Program-made: the position numbers and the translations under genes
Shown: positions 33,738-45,700 of the stretch, piece by piece
Layout: each line of letters starts with the position of its first letter
Position numbering within the stretch: the first letter of the stretch is position 1
Assembly: GCF_013085465.1 (NCBI RefSeq)
Contig: NZ_CP049838.1
Coordinates: forward strand, 8,556,001 to 8,620,000
Source of the DNA: Streptomyces asoensis
GTDB taxonomy: Bacteria; Actinomycetota; Actinomycetes; Streptomycetales; Streptomycetaceae
DNA: 64,000 bases
Direction: 5' to 3'
Notes under the pieces: generated by a model
Told to the model about the DNA's origin: nothing
Databases searched by the model: none
The model's input: only the letters and a program-made list of their open reading frames with translations

Positions 33738-36700
33738 GTGCGTGCTGACCTGATCGAAGTCCTGCCCGTCATCCTCAGGAGGAACGCGGCCCGCTTCGCG
33801 GGCAAGGTCGCCTTCTCGGACGTCCAACGGGCGGTCACCTACGATCAGTTGGAGGAGCGGACGGGGCGGCTGGCCGGCCATCTGGCCGGACTCGGCGTGC
33901 GGCGCGGTGATCGGGTGGCGATCTGCCTGCGCAACTGCGTCTCCATGGTGGAGAGTTACCTCGCCGTCGTCCGGGCCGGCGGCGTGGGTGTCCCGGTCAA
34001 CCCGGCCTCCACCGCAGCCGAGCTGGACTGGCTGCTGGCGGACAGCGGTGCCGCCGTGGTCGTCACCGACGCCGTGCACGCGCCGGAATTCCTCCGCCTG
34101 TCTGCGCCGGCATCCGGCGTCACGGTGCTGGTGACGGGCACGAACCCGGCGCCGGAGGGCACCCGTTCCTTCGACGAACTGGCGGTCACCGAGCCCGCGA
34201 CGCCCGCGCCGGACGATCTCGGCCTGGACCACCCGGCGTGGATGTTCTACACCTCGGGGACGACCGGAAAGCCGAAGGGGGTGCTGTCCACCCAGCGCAA
34301 CTGCCTCTGGTCAGTCGCCTCTTCCTACGTCCCGATACCGGGACTCTCGCAGGAGGACCGGGTGCTGTGGCCGCTGCCGTTGTTCCACAGCCTCTCCCAC
34401 ATCGCGTGCGTGCTGTCGGTGACCGTGGTCGGGGCGAGCGCCCACCTCATGGACGGCGCGTCCGCGGAGGACGTCCTGGCGGCCCTGCGCGCCCACCGGT
34501 CGACTTTCCTGGCCGGCGTTCCCACCACCTACCACTACCTGGTCGAGGCGATCCGCCGGCAGCCGTTCTCGCTGCCCGACCTGCGGATCGGCCTGGTCGG
34601 CGGGGCGGTCGCCGACTCCGGGCTGTGCCGCGCGTTCCGCGAGAGCTTCGGCACGCCCCTGGTGGACGCCTACGGCAGCACGGAGACGTGCGGGGCGATC
34701 ACCATGAACCCGCCCGACGGCATGAGGGTCGACGGTTCCTGCGGGCTGCCGGTGCCCGGAGTCGAGGTCCGCCTCGTCGATCCCGGCACCGGCACGGACG
34801 TCCCCACCGGGTGTGAGGGCGAGGTCTGGGTCAGTGGCCCGAACGTCATGCTCGGCTACCACGGCCGGCCCGAGGAGACGGCCGCGGCGATGCGGGACGG
34901 CTGGTACCGCACCGGCGACCTGGCCCGGCGCGACGAGCACGGCTACTTCACCGTCTGCGGCCGCATGTCGGACCTCGTGATCAGGGGCGGCGAGAACCTC
35001 CACCCCGAGGAGGTCGAGACGGTGCTGCGCGCGGCCCGGGGCGTGGCCGACGCCGGTGTGACCGGAAGGCCGCACGACACGCTCGGAGAAGTACCGGTCG
35101 CCTATGTCGTCCCGGCCTCCGACGACCTGGACGTCCCGGCGCTGGTCGAGCTGTGCCGCGCGCGGCTGGCCGCCTTCAAGGTGCCCGAGGAGATCTACGA
35201 GGTCGCCGCGATCCCGCGTACCGCCTCCGGCAAGATCACGCGGCGCGGGCTCGCCGAGCAGCCCGCCGTACTGCGGTACGCCGCGAGCGGTCACCACGAC
35301 GACTTGTTCGAGGTCGACTGGGTGCGGACTTCCGCCCCGGTGTCCGGCGCAGGCCCCGCGTCCTGGGCGATCGTGGGCCCCGGTGCCGCCGCACTGGCCG
35401 CCGCCTGGCCGGGCGGCGCCGCCCACCACACCGACCTGGCCGGCGCCGACGGCACGGCGGACGTGACCGTGCTCCTGTCGGCCGAGGAATCCGGGCAGGA
35501 TTCCGTGGCGGCGGCCCGCACCGGCGCCCGGCGGTTCGCCGAGCGGCTGGCCGACTGGCTTGCCCGGCCCGAACACGGCGGGGGCCGCCTGCTCGTCCTC
35601 ACCCGCGGCGCCGTGGCGGCGCGCCCCGAGGACAGTGCGCCGGATCCGGCCCAGGCCGCACTGCGGGCCGCCGCGCGCGCTCTCCAGACGCGGTACCCGA
35701 ACCGGCTGGTCGTCGCCGATCTGGCTGCGGACGGCGAGCCGGTTCCGGCCGAACTGACGTCGGCGCTCGGGGCGGACGAGCCGTGGCCGGCGCTGCGGTC
35801 CGGTGTGCCGTACGCGCCGAGGCTGGTGCGGGTGCCGGTGTCCGATCGACTGCGGCGGCCCTGGCCCGGCGCGAAGGGCACCGTCGTGGTGACCGGCGCC
35901 GGTTCGGCGCGCGGGGCGGCGGTTGTCCGCCACCTGGCCGCCGTCCATCAGGTCCAGCACCTGCTGTTGGTGGGCGAGGAGGGCACATCCGATCCGGATG
36001 TCGCCGGGGCGGAGGTGCGGTGGTCGTCCGGTGACGAACGGTCCTTGCGGGCCGCGATCGCCGGCGTGGCCGCTCCGGTGACCGCTGTGATCCATGCGGA
36101 CGGCGACCTGGCTCCGGCAGCCTTCCTGGCCGCCGCCACGTCCGGGCAGCCCCATCGACAGACGTTCCTGGTGATCGCCGATCCGGCCGATCCAGTGGTC
36201 GCGCCCGGCGGCACCGGCGCGCCCGGCGGCACCGGCGCGCCGGACGGGACCGGTGAGACGGACGATCCGGACGTGCTCGTCTCCGCCGTCCTCGCCGAAG
36301 CCGTGGCCCGCCGCCACGGTGGGTCCTTCCTCGCCTGGCCGCGGGACGAGGCCGCTGATCCGCGCAGGGTCCGCGGCGGGCTGTCCGCCGTGGACACCCT
36401 GCTCGCCGGGGACCGTTCGTCCCTGCTCAGCCTGCACCTGCGTCGACCGGCCGGCGGCGCCGCGGTGCCGCCACTGCTGCGGGCCGTGTTCCCCGAAGTC
36501 TTTGCACCGAGCCGTCCCGACGACGCCGTGACGGCCGCCCTCCACGACGAGCTCGCCCGTCTCGACGAGCGGTCCCGGCGCGCCCGGTTGGAACAGCTGG
36601 TCATGGAGCTGACCGCGGTCGTGCTGCCCGGGTCCGCTCCGCAGGCCCCCACGGCCGACCGCGCCTTCCGTGACCTCGGCCTCACCTCCGTCGCCGTGGT

Positions 36701-39700
36701 GGAACTGCGCAACCGGCTGACCGAGCGCACCGGACTGTGGCTGCCCACCACCGTCACCTTCGACCACCCCACCCCGCGTGCCTTGGCCGAGCACCTGCGT
36801 GCCGAGGTGTTCGGCGGCCCCCGGCCGGTCGCGGAGGCCGTTCCGGCCGTCGAGGCGGACGACCCGGTGGTGATCATCGGCATGGCCTGCCGCCTGCCCG
36901 GTGGCGTCAGCAGCCCCGACGAGCTGTGGCGCCTGGTCTGCGAGGGGCGCGACGCGCTGTCCCGGTTCCCCACCGACCGCGGCTGGAACATCGAAAGCCT
37001 GTTCGACGCTGATCCCGGCCGCTTCGGCACCTCGTACGTCGACCGGGGCGGATTCCTGCCCGATGCCGGGGAGTTCGACGCCGGCTTCTTCGGGATCTCG
37101 CCACGGGAGGCACTGGCCATGGATCCCCAGCAGCGACTGCTGCTGGAGACCTCGTGGGAAGCGCTGGAGCACTCCGGCATCGACGCGTCGACCCTGAAGG
37201 GTGCCGACGTGGGCGTCTTCTCCGGGGTGATGGAGCAGGAGTACGCCCCCTCCGGCTCCGTACCGGAGGCGGCCGAGGCGTTCGCCACCGCGGGCCGGGC
37301 GGCCAGCGTGGCGTCCGGGCGCGTCAGTTACGTGCTGGGGTTCACCGGGCCTGCGGTCACGGTGGACACGGCGTGCTCCTCCTCCCTGGTCGCCCTCCAT
37401 CTGGCAGCCCAGGCCCTGCGTACGGGGGAGTGCGCCATGGCGCTGGCCGGAGGCGTCACGGTCATGGCCACCCCCCGGACCTTCGTCGAGTTCTCCCGGC
37501 AGCGGGCGCTGGCGAGCGACGGCCGCTGCAAGTCGTTCGCCTCGGCCGCGGACGGCACCGGATGGGCCGAAGGCGCCGGCGTGCTGGTGCTGGAACGCCT
37601 CTCCGACGCCCGGCGCCACGGACACCGTGTGCTCGCGGTGGTGCGCGGCTCCGCGGTGAACCAGGACGGCGCGTCCAACGGCCTGACCGCGCCGAACGGG
37701 CTCGCCCAGCAGCGGGTCATCAACCGGGCCCTGGCCGCGGCCGGCCTGTCCGCCGCCGACGTCGACGCCGTCGAGGGCCATGGCACGGGAACGGTGCTGG
37801 GGGACCCCATCGAAGCCGGGGCGCTGCTGGCCACGTACGGCCAGGGGCGCGACCCGGGACTTCCGCTGTGGCTGGCGTCGTTGAAGTCGAACATCGGCCA
37901 CACCCAGGCCGCGGCCGGGGCGGCCGGTGTGATCAAGATGGTGCAGGCGCTGCGGCACGCGGTGCTGCCGGCCACCCGCCATGTCGACGGGCCGACGACG
38001 AAGGTCGACTGGTCGGCGGGCGCGGTGTCCCTGCTGACCGAGAACCGGCCCTGGCCGGACACCGGACGGCCGCGCCGTGCCGGAGTCTCCAGCTTCGGGC
38101 TCAGCGGCACCAACGCCCACGTGATCCTGGAGGAAGCACCGGCCGTCCCCGAGGAGGCTCCGGCAGCCGGTGCGGAGGCGTCGGCGGCACACGAGGAGGC
38201 ACCGTCGGCAAGGGAGGAGACGTCGGCGGCGCCCGCCGTGCTGCCGCTGGTGCTCTCCGCCCGCAGCGAGGGCGCGCTGCGCGGCCAGGCCCGACGGCTG
38301 GCCTCCCTCCTCGAAAGCACCGGCGACTCCTGGGCGGACGTGGCCACGGCTCTCGTGTCCCGCAGGGCCGCCATGGAGGAGCGGGCCGTCGTCCTGGCCC
38401 GCAGCCGGGCGGAGGCACTGGCCGCGCTGGCGGCACTGGCCGCGGGGGAGAGCAGCCCCGCTGTGGTGCGCGGGACCGCCGCCGCGCCCGACACGCATCG
38501 CCGGGTCGTCATGGTGTTTCCCGGCCAGGGCTCGCAGTGGACCGGCATGGGGCGAGAACTGCTCGCCCACTCACCGGTGTTCGCCGAGCGGGTCGGCGTC
38601 TGCGCGCGACTGCTCGCACGCTGGGCCGACTGGTCGCTGCTCGACGTCCTGCGCGGCGACGCCGATCCGGAACTGCTTCAGCGGGTGGACGTCGTGCAGC
38701 CCGCCAGTTTCGCCGTCATGGTCGGGCTGGCGGCGGTGTGGGAGTCGGTGGGAGTGCGCCCGGACGTGGTCGTCGGGCACTCGCAGGGCGAGATGGCCGC
38801 GGCCTGTGTGGCCGGCGCCCTGTCGCTGGAGGATGCGCTGCGGGTGGTTGCGCTGCGCAGCCGGGCCATCGCCGCGCGGCTGTCCGGCCGTGGCGGGATG
38901 GCCTGGGTCGCGCTGGACGCCGACGCCGCGACGGAACGCATCCGGCCCTGGGGCGGCCGGCTGGCGGTCGCGGCGGTGAACGGTACCGCCTCCGTCGTCG
39001 TGTCCGGTGCGGCCGACGCGCTGGACGAGGCGCTGGCGGAGCTGGCCGACGAGGGCGTACGGGTGCGCCGGGTCGCGGTGGACTACGCCTCGCACAGCGA
39101 GCAGGTGGAGGACATCCGCGATGCGCTGGAGGAGGCGCTGGGCGGGCTCGACGCCAAGGCTCCGGTGGTGCCCTTCCACTCGACCGTCACCGGTGAGCCG
39201 GTCGTCGACGCAGGCGTTCTCGACGGCGAGTACTGGTGGCGGAACCTGCGTCAACAGGTCCGGTTCGGGCCCGTCGTCGGTCGGTTGCTGGACCAGGGCC
39301 ATGACGTCTTCCTGGAGGTCAGCGCCCATCCGGTGCTGGTGCAGGCGGTCACGGAGATCCTGGACGAGGCCGCCGTGCCCGCGTTGGTCACCGGGTCGCT
39401 TCGCCGGGACGACGGCGGCCCGCTCAGGCTGGCGGCCTCGATGGCGGAACTGTTCGTGCGCGGGGTGGCGGTGGACTGGACCGGCCTGCTGCCCGCCCCG
39501 GGCGCGGACTGGGTGGAGCTGCCGACGTACGCCTTCGACCGGCGGCACTACTGGCTTCGGGCGGCACCCGCGGGAGACCTGGCGTCGCTGGGGCTCACCG
39601 ACGCCGGGCACCCGCTGCTGGGCGCGGTGGTCCGGACGCCCCATCCGGGCGGCGCGGTCGCCACCGCCCGGTGGTCGGCCGCGCCGCACCCCTGGCTGTC

Positions 39701-42700
39701 CGCGACCGGCGACCCGGTCGTCGTACCCGACGCCGCCCTCGTCGAACTGGTCGTACGCCTCGGCGACGAGACCGGCACACCCGTCGCCGACGAGCTGACC
39801 GTCGACCGTCCGGTGGCCCTGCCGCGCCACGGCGGCCGCGTCGTCCAGGTCGTCGTCGGCGAGGCCGGTGCGGACGGGCGCAGGTCCGTCGAAGTGCACT
39901 CCCGTGCCGAGGCGGCCGCGCCGGACGGGCCGTGGACACGGCACGCGCACGGCGTCCTGGCCCCCGCCTCCGAGGCCGCGGACCTTCCCGGCCTCGGCGC
40001 TCCCGCCGAGGCCGCGCTGCCCGAATCCGCGCTGGGCGACGTTCCTCGCTACGGCATCCACCCCGCGTTGCTGGATGCCGCCGTCCGCACCGCTCTGCCC
40101 GAGAACACCCGGGCCGTGCGGTGGACCGGGGTGCGGCTGCTGGCCTCCGGCGCGTCCGCGCTGCGGGTGCGGTCGGGCAGCACGACGCCGGCCGGAGACG
40201 GCCATCGGGTAGCGGGCCTGGAACTCGTCACCGCGGAGGGCCGGCCGGTCATGACCGTCGACGGCCTCGAAGCGGAGCCGGTCACCGAGGACGAGGGCGG
40301 ACCGGCGGACCATCTCTTCGCCGTCGAGTGGGGAGAATGGAGCCCCGAGGAGCCGGCCGTCGTCGGCGTCCGGCACGTCGTGACGGCCGCCGACGTCACC
40401 GCGGCGACCGGCGTGGATCTGCTGGTGTACGAGGCGGAACCCGGGGAGCCCCGGGTGGCGGTCGCCTCGGCGCTGGCCGTGCTCCAGGCGTTCGTCGCGG
40501 CTCCGGGCGCCGATACGACCCGGTTCGCCGTCGTGGTCCCCGACGGCACCGATCTCGGCGCGGCCGCCGTCGGCGGCCTGGTGCGCTCGGCCCAGTCGGA
40601 ACATCCGGGCCGGATCGTGCTGGTCGAGGCCGACGAGGCGGGCCGGGCACAGGCGCCCGCCGTGGCGACGGGCGCCGAACCCTGGCTGCGGATCAGGGGC
40701 GGGCGCACCGAGGTGCCCCGGCTGGCCAGGCCGGCCACCACGGGTGCCGCTCGCCCGCTGGACCCGGCGGGCACGGTGCTGATCACCGGAGGCACCGGCA
40801 CCCTCGGCGCCCTGACCGCGCGGCACCTGGTCACCCGCCACGGCGTACGGCACCTCGTGCTCGCCGGGCGGCGGGGTCCCGCGGCGGAGGGGGCCGGCGA
40901 ACTGGCGGCCGAACTGACCGCGCTCGGCGCGAACGTCACGGTCACCGCCGTCGACGTCGCCGACCGCACCCAACTGGCCGCACTCATCGACGCGGTCCCG
41001 GCGGAGCACCCGCTCACCGCGGTCGTGCACAGCGCCGGCGTCCTCGACGACGGCGTGCTCACCGCGCTGACCCCGAGCCGCCTCGACGCCGTGTTCCGTC
41101 CCAAGCTGGACGCGGCGCTGCACCTCGACGAACTGACGCGGGATCTGGACCTCGCCGCCTTCGTGCTCTTCTCGTCGGCCGTCGGAGTGCTCGGCAATCC
41201 CGGGCAGGGCAACTACGCCGCCGCCAACGCCGCGCTGGACGCGCTGGCCGCGCGGCGGAACGACCTCGGGCTGCCTGCGGTGTCCGTCGCCTGGGGCTAC
41301 TGGAGCCGGTCCAGCGGACTGACCCGGCACCTGGGCCACGCCGACCTGCGGCGCAACGAGTCCGTCGGCATGTCCGGTCTCTCCGACGCCGAGGGCATGG
41401 CCCAGTTCGATGCCGCGCTGCGGACCGGGCCGCAGTGCGTCGCGGCGAAGCTCGCCCCGGCCGCCCTCGCGGCCGCCGACGTCCCGGTCCCCGCCCTGCT
41501 GCGCGGCCTGGTCCCGCAGCGCCGCCCGGTCGCCCGCGCCGTGGTCACGGACGTACGGCCGACCGCGACCGGGCGACTCACCGGGTTGCCGCCCGCCGAG
41601 CAGACCGCCGCACTCCTCGCATCGGTACGCCGGCACGCCGCGGCGGTCCTCGGCCACACCGGGCCCGGTTCCGTCGGCGCCGACCGGACGTTCAAGGACG
41701 CCGGGTTCGACTCGCTGACCGCGCTGGAACTGCGCAACCGGCTGGCCTCGGAGACCGGGCTCACCCTGTCACCGGCGATGATCTTCGACTATCCGACGCC
41801 CGTCGCGCTCGCCGAGCACCTGCGGGCCGAACTCCTGGGAGAGCCGACAAGCCCTCCGGCCCCGGCGCGACAGGAGACATCGCCCGCGGCGGATCCGATC
41901 GCCGTCGTGTCGATGGCGTGCCGCTTCCCGGCCGGGGTGCGGAGTCCGGAGGACCTGTGGCGGGTGGTGTCCGAGGGAATCGACGCGGTCGGATCGTTCC
42001 CCGAGGACCGTGGCTGGGACACCGACGGACTCTTCCACCCCGACCCCGACCACCCCGGCACCACCTACGTCCGCCACGGCGCCTTCCTGGACGACGCCGC
42101 CGGGTTCGACGCGGCCTTCTTCGGCATCTCGCCGAACGAGGCGCTGGCGATGGACCCGCAGCAGCGGCTGCTCCTCGAAACGGCGTGGGAGACGTTCGAG
42201 CGGGCCGGCATCGACCCCACCGGACTGGCCGGCCAGGACATCGGGGTGTTCGCGGGCATCAACAGCCACGACTGGTCGGTACGGCTGCACCGGGCCGCCG
42301 AGGTCGAGGGGTTCCGCCTGACCGGCAGCTCCGGCGGTGTCCTCTCCGGCCGGATCGCCTACCACCTCGGCCTGGTCGGCCCCGCCCTCACCGTGGACAC
42401 CGCGTGCTCCTCCTCGCTGGTGGCGCTGCACCTGGCGACGCAGGCGATGCGGCTCGGCGAGTGCTCCATGGCGCTCGTCGGCGGTGTGATGGTGATGGGC
42501 AGCGTCGAGACCTTCGTGGAGTTCTCCCGGCAGCGCGGCCTCGCACCCGACGGGCGCTGCAAGGCGTTCGCCGACGCCGCCGACGGCACCGGCTGGTCCG
42601 AGGGCGCCGGGCTCCTCCTCCTCGAACCCCTCTCCCAGGCCCGGCGACGCGGGCATCCGGTGCTCGCCGTCGTTCGCGGCAGCGCGGTGAACTCGGACGG

Positions 42701-45700
42701 TGCCTCGAACGGGCTGACGGCGCCGAACGGTCCTTCGCAGCAGCGGGTGATCCGGCAGGCGCTGGCCGTCTCGGGTCTGGAGCCGGCGGATGTGGACGTG
42801 GTGGAGGCCCATGGGACGGGTACCACCCTCGGAGACCCGATCGAGGCCCAGGCGTTGCTGGCGACGTACGGGCAGGAGCGTGAACGGCCGTTGTGGCTGG
42901 GCTCCGTGAAGTCGAACATCGGGCACACCCAGGCCGCGGCCGGCGTCGCGGGCGTGATCAAGATGGTGCAGGCGCTGCGCCACGGCGTACTGCCGCCCAC
43001 ACTGCACGTCGACCGTCCTTCGACCCACGTCGACTGGGCGGCGGGTAGCGTCCGGCTGCTGACGGAGACCCGTGACTGGCCGGAGACCGGACGCCCGCGC
43101 CGGGCCGGTGTGTCGTCCTTCGGCATCGGCGGCACCAACGCCCACATCATCCTCGAACAGGCCCCTGAACCGGACGCGCCCGCGCCCGATCCGGGCTCCG
43201 TGTCCGCGGAGTCCGGCGCCGAGCCGGGCCGCGCATCCAGCCGGTCCGCCCCGCTGCCGGCGCACCGACCGGCCGAGTCCGCCCTCGAAGCGCCGGACCC
43301 CGCCCGGGTGCCGGTGCCGTTGTCGGCGCGTACCCCTGCCGCGCTGCGTGGTCAGGCCGCCCTGCTCGCCGACTTCCTGGCCGGCCGCCCGGACGTGACC
43401 CTCCCGGACACGGCTCTGGCCCTCGCCACCGGCCGTGCCCAACTCGACCGCCGTGCCGTGCTGCTGGCCCGTGACCGGGACCAGCTGCTCGTCGGCCTGC
43501 GCGCGCTGGCGGACGGCTCGGCCGCAGACGTCATGGGGAGCCCGGCCGATGGCAAGCTGGCCTTCCTCTTCACCGGCCAGGGCAGCCAATGGGCCGGCAT
43601 GGGCCGGGTCCTGGCCGAGACGTTTCCGGTGTTCGCCGAGGCGTTCACCGACGCCTGCGCGGCCGTGGAACGCCATCTGGGCGACCTCGGCGCGCGTCCT
43701 CTCGCCGAGGTGGCGTTCGGTGAGCCCGGCTCCGCCGAGAGCGAGCTGCTCGACCGGACCATGTACACCCAGGCGTGCGTGTTCGCGCTGGAAACCGCGC
43801 TGTTCCGGCTGTTCGCCTCCTGGGGTGTGCACCCCGATCTCGTCGCCGGACACTCCATCGGGGAGATCACCGCGGCCCATGTGAGCGGCGTGCTCGGCCT
43901 GGCCGAGGCCGGTGAACTGGTGGCGGCTCGCGGCCGGCTCATGCAGGGGCTGCCCCCGGGTGGCGCCATGGCCGCCGTCCAGGCCACCGAGGCCGAGACG
44001 GCCCCGCTGCTGGAGCGCGCACCGGGCACGGTGGCCGTCGCGGCCGTCAACAGTCCCGGCTCGCTGGTGCTGTCCGGCGAGGAGGATGCCGTGCTCCCCG
44101 TCGTCCGCGAGCTGGCCGCACGCGGGCGCAAGACCCGCCGGCTCCCGGTCGGTCACGCCTTCCACTCGCCGCTGATGGCGCCGATACGCGAGGAGTTCCG
44201 TACCGTCGTCGAACGGCTGACGTACCGGCCGGGCGAGCTGCCGGTCGTGTCCACCGTGACCGGCGCCCTCGTCACGGACGGCCGGCTGGCCACCCCGGAC
44301 CACTGGGTCGAACAGGTCGAGGCCCCGGTGCGGTTCGGTGCTGCCGTCACCGCTCTGTGCGCGCAGGGCGCGGTCACCTTCGCCGAACTCGGCCCGGGCG
44401 GCGCCCTTGTCGCCATGGCTCTGGAATCGCCCGACGTGCCGGCCGAGGGCTGCTTCCCGACCCTGCGGGAGAACGGCACGACGACGGACGTACTGACCGC
44501 GCTGGCCGGGCTGCACACACGGGGCGTACCCGTCGACTGGCCGGCGGTCCTCGGCCGCCCGGCCACCGGCACGCTCGCCGCGGAGCTGCCCACCTACGCC
44601 TTCCAGCACCGGCGCTACTGGCTCGACGAGCTCGCGCCGGGCGAGAGCGGTGCGGTGCGGGCCCTTCCGGAGGCCGAGCCCGCCGGTGACGCGGTGATCG
44701 TCACCGGCCGTTCCGACGCGGACCGGCGCCGGACGTTCCTGGAGCTGATCCGGGAGAGCACCGCCGTCGTCCTCGGCTACCGCGGCGACGAGGTGTTCGA
44801 CGAGGACCAGCCGTTCAAGAGCCTCGGCTTCGACTCCCTCACCGGGGTCCGGCTCAGCCGTCGGCTCCACGACCTCTCCGGCGTGCAGGTCCCCGCGACC
44901 GCGGTGTTCGACCACCCGACCCCGGCGGCGCTGGCCGCGTATCTGCTGGGGGAGAAGCCCTCGTCCGCCGTCGCCGTACCGTCGTACGCGAACGAGCCGA
45001 TCGCGATCGTCGGCATGAGCACGCGGCTGCCCGGCGACGTGAACAGCCCGGAGGAACTGTGGCGACTGGTCGCCGACGGGCGCGACGCCGTCTCCGGGTT
45101 CCCGATCGACCGCGGCTGGGATCTCGAAGGGCTCTACCACCCGGACCCGGCCCACCCGGGGACCAGCTACACCCGCGCGGGCGGATTCCTGCACGACGCC
45201 GCGCAGTTCGACGCCGGGCTGTTCGGGATCTCCCCGCGCGAGGCGCTGGCGATGGACCCGCAGCAGCGGCTGCTGCTGGAGACCTCCTGGGAGGCGCTGG
45301 AGCACGCGGGCATCGACCCGCTCTCGGCCCGTGGCCGGGACGTCGGTGTCTTCACCGGGATCGTCCACCACGACTACGTCACCCGCCTGCGCAGCGTGCC
45401 CGAAGAAGCCCAGGGCTATGTGATGACCGGCACCTCCTCCAGCGTGGCCTCGGGGCGGGTCTCCTACGTGTTCGGCTTCGAGGGCCCGGCCGTCACCATC
45501 GACACCGCCTGCTCCTCGTCGCTCGTGGCGATCCATCTGGCCGCGCAGGCCCTGCGGCAGGGCGAGTGCTCCCTGGCGCTCGCCGGCGGCGCGACCGTGA
45601 TGGCGAGCCCGGACGCCTTCCTGGAGTTCTCCCGGCAGCGCGGACTGTCCGCGGACGGCAGGTGCAAGGCCTTCTCGTCCACGGCCGACGGCACCGGCTG

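Noticed and set aside
34311..38570. 1419-codon minus-strand frame, with similar frames at 38571-41657 and 41769-46250
   Set aside because: Mirror frames of the PKS gene; repetitive composition and no motifs.
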